In this document: piece by piece, positions 5,737-8,143 of the stretch
How the letters are laid out: every line of letters starts with the position of its first letter
Numbering within the stretch: the first letter of the stretch is position 1
NCBI GenBank assembly: GCA_900762125.1
Contig: CAAFFL010000264.1
Coordinates: forward strand, 1 to 8,143
Direction: 5' to 3'
From: an uncultured Prevotella sp.
Lineage (GTDB): Bacteria > Bacteroidota > Bacteroidia > Bacteroidales > Bacteroidaceae
DNA length: 8,143 bases
Position numbers and translations under genes: made by a program
The notes under the pieces: generated by a model
Told to the model about the DNA's origin: nothing
What the model saw: the letters and a program-made list of their open reading frames with translations, nothing else
Databases searched by the model: none

Positions 5737-6375
5737 ATGAAGTCGTTGAAGCTTATCATATTGATGTTGCTGGTCGCCCTGCCACTCATGGCGCAGAATC
5801 CCTCGCGCCGTGTCAACCCCGAGGACCTTGAGGTGGACATGGACAACCCAACGTTTGTGCCGATGGTGAAGATTGGCAAGACGCTCGTGGGACGGGACTC
5901 CATCCAATATGTCGAGCTCAACAACATCTGGGTATACCCCCAGCCAACCTTCAAGAACGCCCGGCAGCGCGCGGCGTATAACCGACTGGTCTACAACGTG
6001 AAGAAGGTGCTGCCCATCGCCAAGGAGGTGAACCGCATCATCATCGAGACGGGCGACTACCTCCAGACGCTGCCCAACAAGAAGGCGCGCGACGAGCACA
6101 TGAAGCATGTGGAGGACGGCATCAAGAAGCAGTACACCCCCCGCATGAAGAAGCTCACCTACAGCCAGGGCAAGCTGCTCATCAAACTGGTCTACCGCGA
6201 GTGCAACAACTCCAGCTACGACCTCATCAAGGCGTTCCTGGGACCCATCCGTGCCGGCTTCTATCAAGCTTTTGCCTGGGTCTTCGGTGCCTCGCTGAAG
6301 AAGCAGTACGACCCTCAGGGCGTCGACCGACTGACGGAGCGCGTCGTCCGCCAAGTGGAGGCAGGACAGCTATAG
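5737..6375 (+). CDS. DUF4294 domain protein, exported
   Basis: This 212-residue protein matches my recollection of the Bacteroidetes-restricted DUF4294 family, whose function is unknown. It starts with a signal peptide: basic KSLK, then a hydrophobic core to about residue 17, and a likely signal peptidase I cut after PLMA (residue 19). There is no lipobox Cys, so the product is probably periplasmic. The mature part is soluble, and its most family-like stretch is LTYSQGKLLIKLVYRE at about 140-155. It also has a helical, Lys/Arg-rich middle (about residues 70-130) and a Tyr-Asp-Pro near the C-terminus. No known catalytic motif is visible. The start at 5737 is chosen because it opens the signal peptide and lies downstream of the promoter. 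The neighbours suggest no role. The G of its TAG stop is also the first base of a tandem repeat array. Confidence 0.82.
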   Translation: MKSLKLIILMLLVALPLMAQNPSRRVNPEDLEVDMDNPTFVPMVKIGKTLVGRDSIQYVELNNIWVYPQPTFKNARQRAAYNRLVYNVKKVLPIAKEVNRIIIETGDYLQTLPNKKARDEHMKHVEDGIKKQYTPRMKKLTYSQGKLLIKLVYRECNNSSYDLIKAFLGPIRAGFYQAFAWVFGASLKKQYDPQGVDRLTERVVRQVEAGQL

Positions 6376-6518
6376 CGCAAAGACAGTGGCGCAAAGCCGT
6401 TGCGCAGTTGGCGCAAAGCCGTTGAGCAAGTGGCGCAAAGCCGTTGAGCAGTTGGCGCAAAGCCGTTGAGCAAGTTGTGCTGACCGTTGAGCAAGTTGTG
6501 CAAGGCCTTTGAACAACC
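6375..6518. repeat. 22-base tandem repeat array after the DUF4294 gene
   Basis: Core units are GGCGCAAAGCCGTTGcGCAgTT (6388-6409), followed by near-identical units at 6410-6431, 6432-6453 and 6454-6476 carrying TTGAGC. Degenerate 21-base units follow at 6477-6497 and 6498-6518. A partial unit GCGCAAAGACAGT begins at 6375, overlapping the stop codon. Unit 1 contains a palindrome GCGCAA-AGCCG-TTGCGC, which is imperfect in the others. The last unit can fold as GTTGT...ACAAC around AAGGCCTTT. The 21-23-base period is not a multiple of three overall and there are no spacers, so it is neither coding nor CRISPR. Confidence 0.85.
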
Positions 6519-6555
6519 TTCATTACACTGGTGTCGCATCCCGTTATCACTCTCA

Positions 6556-6600
6556 AGAAAGCCCTATTAGACATTTTCTTTTATTTATTGATGGCTTTCT
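6556..6600. repeat. Inverted repeat flanking a T-rich stretch upstream of leuS
   Basis: AGAAAGCC (6556-6563) and GGCTTTCT (6593-6600) form a perfect 8-base inverted repeat around a 29-base AT-rich loop. The right arm lies just before the leuS -7 element. It might end the upstream transcript or bind a regulator. The long loop makes a simple terminator doubtful. Confidence 0.45.
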
Positions 6601-6621
6601 CTTAATTATTCTGTACCTTTG
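6588..6621 (+). promoter_or_regulatory. Promoter of leuS
   Basis: TACCTTTG at 6614-6621 is a full match to the Bacteroidetes -7 element. TTG at 6588-6590 is a possible -33 element, but the 23-base gap is longer than the 19 bases seen for the two best promoters here. The expected leader is about 35-40 AT-rich bases (ending GAAGATAATC before ATG), with no sign of a T-box or other riboswitch. Confidence 0.65.
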
Positions 6622-6665
6622 CATACATCTTTATATTTAAGGGAAATAAACAACTGAAGATAATC

Positions 6666-8143
6666 ATGGATTACAATTTCAACGAGATTGAAAAGAAGTG
6701 GCAGCAGCGATGGGTGGACCAGAAGACCTACCAGGTGAAGGAAGACCCTAGCCGCAAGAAGTTCTACGTGCTCAACATGTTCCCCTACCCCAGTGGCGCA
6801 GGCCTGCATGTGGGTCATCCGCTCGGCTACATCGCCAGCGACATCTATGCCCGCTACAAGCGGCTGCAGGGCTTCAACGTGCTGAACCCCATGGGCTACG
6901 ACGCCTACGGACTGCCTGCCGAGCAATATGCCATCAAGACTGGACAGCACCCTGCCATCACCACCGAGAATAACATCAACCACTATCGTGAGCAGCTCGA
7001 CAAGATCGGCTTCTCCTTCGACTGGGACCGCGAGGTGCGCACCTGCGACCCAGGCTACTACCACTGGACACAGTGGGCCTTCGAGCGGATGTTCAATTCG
7101 TTCTATTGCTACGACTGCCAGAAGGCACAGCCTATTGAGAAGCTCATTGAGCACTTCGAAAAGCAGGGCACCGAGGGCCTGAACGTCGCGCAGAGCGACG
7201 ACACCATCTCGTTCACCGCTGAGGAGTGGAAGCAGATGGACGCCAAGCAGCAGAGCGACATCCTGATGAACTATCGCATCGCCTTCAAGGCGGAGACGAT
7301 GGTGAACTGGTGCGCAGGTCTCGGCACCGTGCTGGCCAACGACGAGGTTGTCGACGGCGTCTCCATCCGTGGCGGCTTCCCCGTGGTGCAGAAGAAGATG
7401 AGCCAGTGGTGCCTCCGCGTCTCGGCTTACGCCCAGCGCTTGCTCGACGGCCTGGACACCATCCAGTGGACGGACTCCATCAAGGAGACGCAGCGCAACT
7501 GGATCGGCCGCTCGGAGGGTACGGAGATGCAGTTCAAGATTGCTGGCCGTGACGAGTCGTTCACCATCTTCACCACCCGTGCCGACACCATCTTCGGCGT
7601 GACGTTCATGGTGCTCGCTCCCGAGAGTGACCTCGTGGCTCAGCTGACGACTGAGGACCAGAAGGCTGAGGTGCAGAAGTATCTCGACTATGTGAAGAGC
7701 CGCACGGAACTCGACCGCATGAGCGACCATAAGGTGACGGGCGTCTTCAGTGGCTCCTACGCCGTGAACCCCTTCACAGGCGACAATATCCCCATCTGGA
7801 TCTCGGAGTATGTCCTTGCTGGCTACGGCACGGGCGCCATCATGGCTGTGCCGGCTCACGACAGCCGCGACTATGCCTTCGCCAAGCACTTCAATCTCCC
7901 GATTATTCCATTGATTGAGGGTGCCGACGTCTCCGAGGAGAGCTTCGACGCGAAGGAGGGCATCGTGATGAACTCTCCGGCAGCAGGCAAGGAGACCCTC
8001 GACGGCTTCTCGCTCAACGGCTGCACGGTGAAGGAGGCTATTGCCAAGACGAAGGTCTTCGTCACGGAGCATAAACTGGGTCGCGTAAAAGTGAACTACC
8101 GTCTGCGTGACGCCATCTTCTCCCGCCAGCGCTACTGGGGCGA
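6666..8143 (+). CDS. leuS: Leucyl-tRNA synthetase (5' part)
   Basis: This is the first 492 codons of a gene running off the right edge. The class I aminoacyl-tRNA synthetase enzyme activates leucine with ATP and charges tRNA-Leu in the cytoplasm. The start MDYNFNEIEKKWQQRW is typical. The HIGH motif is H48-V-G-H51 within PYPSGAGLHVGHPLGY. WCAGLGTVLANDEV marks the zinc-domain region in the family, but it is Cys-poor here. The CP1 editing domain is present: TTRADT at 303-308 (threonine-rich site) and AVPAHD with D399, the Asp that normally contacts the amino group of mischarged leucine analogues. The window ends at RLRDAIFSRQRYWG, where the catalytic fold resumes; the KMSKS loop lies beyond. 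Residues about 155-215 form the extra segment seen in Bacteroidales LeuRS. It has its own promoter, and no gene overlaps it on the same strand. Confidence 0.97.
   Translation, partial: MDYNFNEIEKKWQQRWVDQKTYQVKEDPSRKKFYVLNMFPYPSGAGLHVGHPLGYIASDIYARYKRLQGFNVLNPMGYDAYGLPAEQYAIKTGQHPAITTENNINHYREQLDKIGFSFDWDREVRTCDPGYYHWTQWAFERMFNSFYCYDCQKAQPIEKLIEHFEKQGTEGLNVAQSDDTISFTAEEWKQMDAKQQSDILMNYRIAFKAETMVNWCAGLGTVLANDEVVDGVSIRGGFPVVQKKMSQWCLRVSAYAQRLLDGLDTIQWTDSIKETQRNWIGRSEGTEMQFKIAGRDESFTIFTTRADTIFGVTFMVLAPESDLVAQLTTEDQKAEVQKYLDYVKSRTELDRMSDHKVTGVFSGSYAVNPFTGDNIPIWISEYVLAGYGTGAIMAVPAHDSRDYAFAKHFNLPIIPLIEGADVSEESFDAKEGIVMNSPAAGKETLDGFSLNGCTVKEAIAKTKVFVTEHKLGRVKVNYRLRDAIFSRQRYWG

Noticed and set aside
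6375..6518. CRISPR array
   Set aside because: Units are contiguous with no unique spacers, shorter than typical CRISPR repeats, and no cas gene is nearby.
6227..6574. Minus-strand open frames through the 22-base repeats (115 and 74 codons)
   Set aside because: They consist of repeated Asn/Gly/Phe/Ala and Leu/Cys/Ala peptides that arise from the DNA repeat in shifting frames; no start context or family match.
6622..6665. T-box or other riboswitch controlling leuS
   Set aside because: The leader is only about 40 AT-rich bases, too short, and no T-box sequence is seen.
6606..8072. 488-codon open frame antisense to leuS
   Set aside because: Leucine/valine/histidine-rich shadow of the GC-rich leuS frame; leuS is unmistakable on the plus strand.

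Overview
The window looks like chromosomal core DNA from a member of the Bacteroidales, most likely a GC-rich Prevotella-type species. Four things support this. The encoded RNase R, leucyl-tRNA synthetase, gluconate 5-dehydrogenase and DUF4294 proteins are of the Bacteroidales type. Start codons have A-rich upstream regions without Shine-Dalgarno sequences. Several genes have the Bacteroidetes promoter signature (TTTG, about 19 bases, TAnnTTTG). Coding DNA is GC-rich while promoter gaps are AT-rich. Taxonomy is inferred from recognition of families, not from a search.

Layout, left to right. Positions 1-95 (minus) hold the first 31 codons of miaB, a tRNA methylthiotransferase. Upstream of it lie a strong hairpin and a small ATACCCAGCGG repeat cluster. 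Positions 233-2226 (minus) hold a two-gene unit, an extended SDR (NAD-dependent epimerase family) followed by a PAP2-family membrane phosphatase/transferase, driven by an excellent promoter at 2244-2274; miaB may be read from the same transcript. Divergent from it, rnr (RNase R) occupies 2371-4572 (plus). Facing rnr is a gluconate 5-dehydrogenase/KduD-like SDR (4749-5555, minus). The gap between these convergent genes holds two inverted copies of a GC-rich palindromic repeat and a central hairpin. Positions 5737-6375 (plus) encode a secreted DUF4294 protein whose promoter leaves almost no leader. It is followed by a 22-base tandem repeat array. From 6666 to the window end is the 5' part of leuS (leucyl-tRNA synthetase).

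The genes do not form one pathway. Translation and RNA housekeeping (miaB, rnr, leuS) is mixed with a probable lipid-modifying pair, a sugar-acid dehydrogenase and an exported protein of unknown function. I see no phage, plasmid, insertion sequence, CRISPR, tRNA or rRNA, and no multi-gene system that is plainly new. The least explained material is the non-coding repeats. Three unrelated repeat families each begin at, or within one or two bases of, a stop codon. In one family the two copies differ by compensatory changes that keep a hairpin, so structure appears to be conserved rather than sequence.
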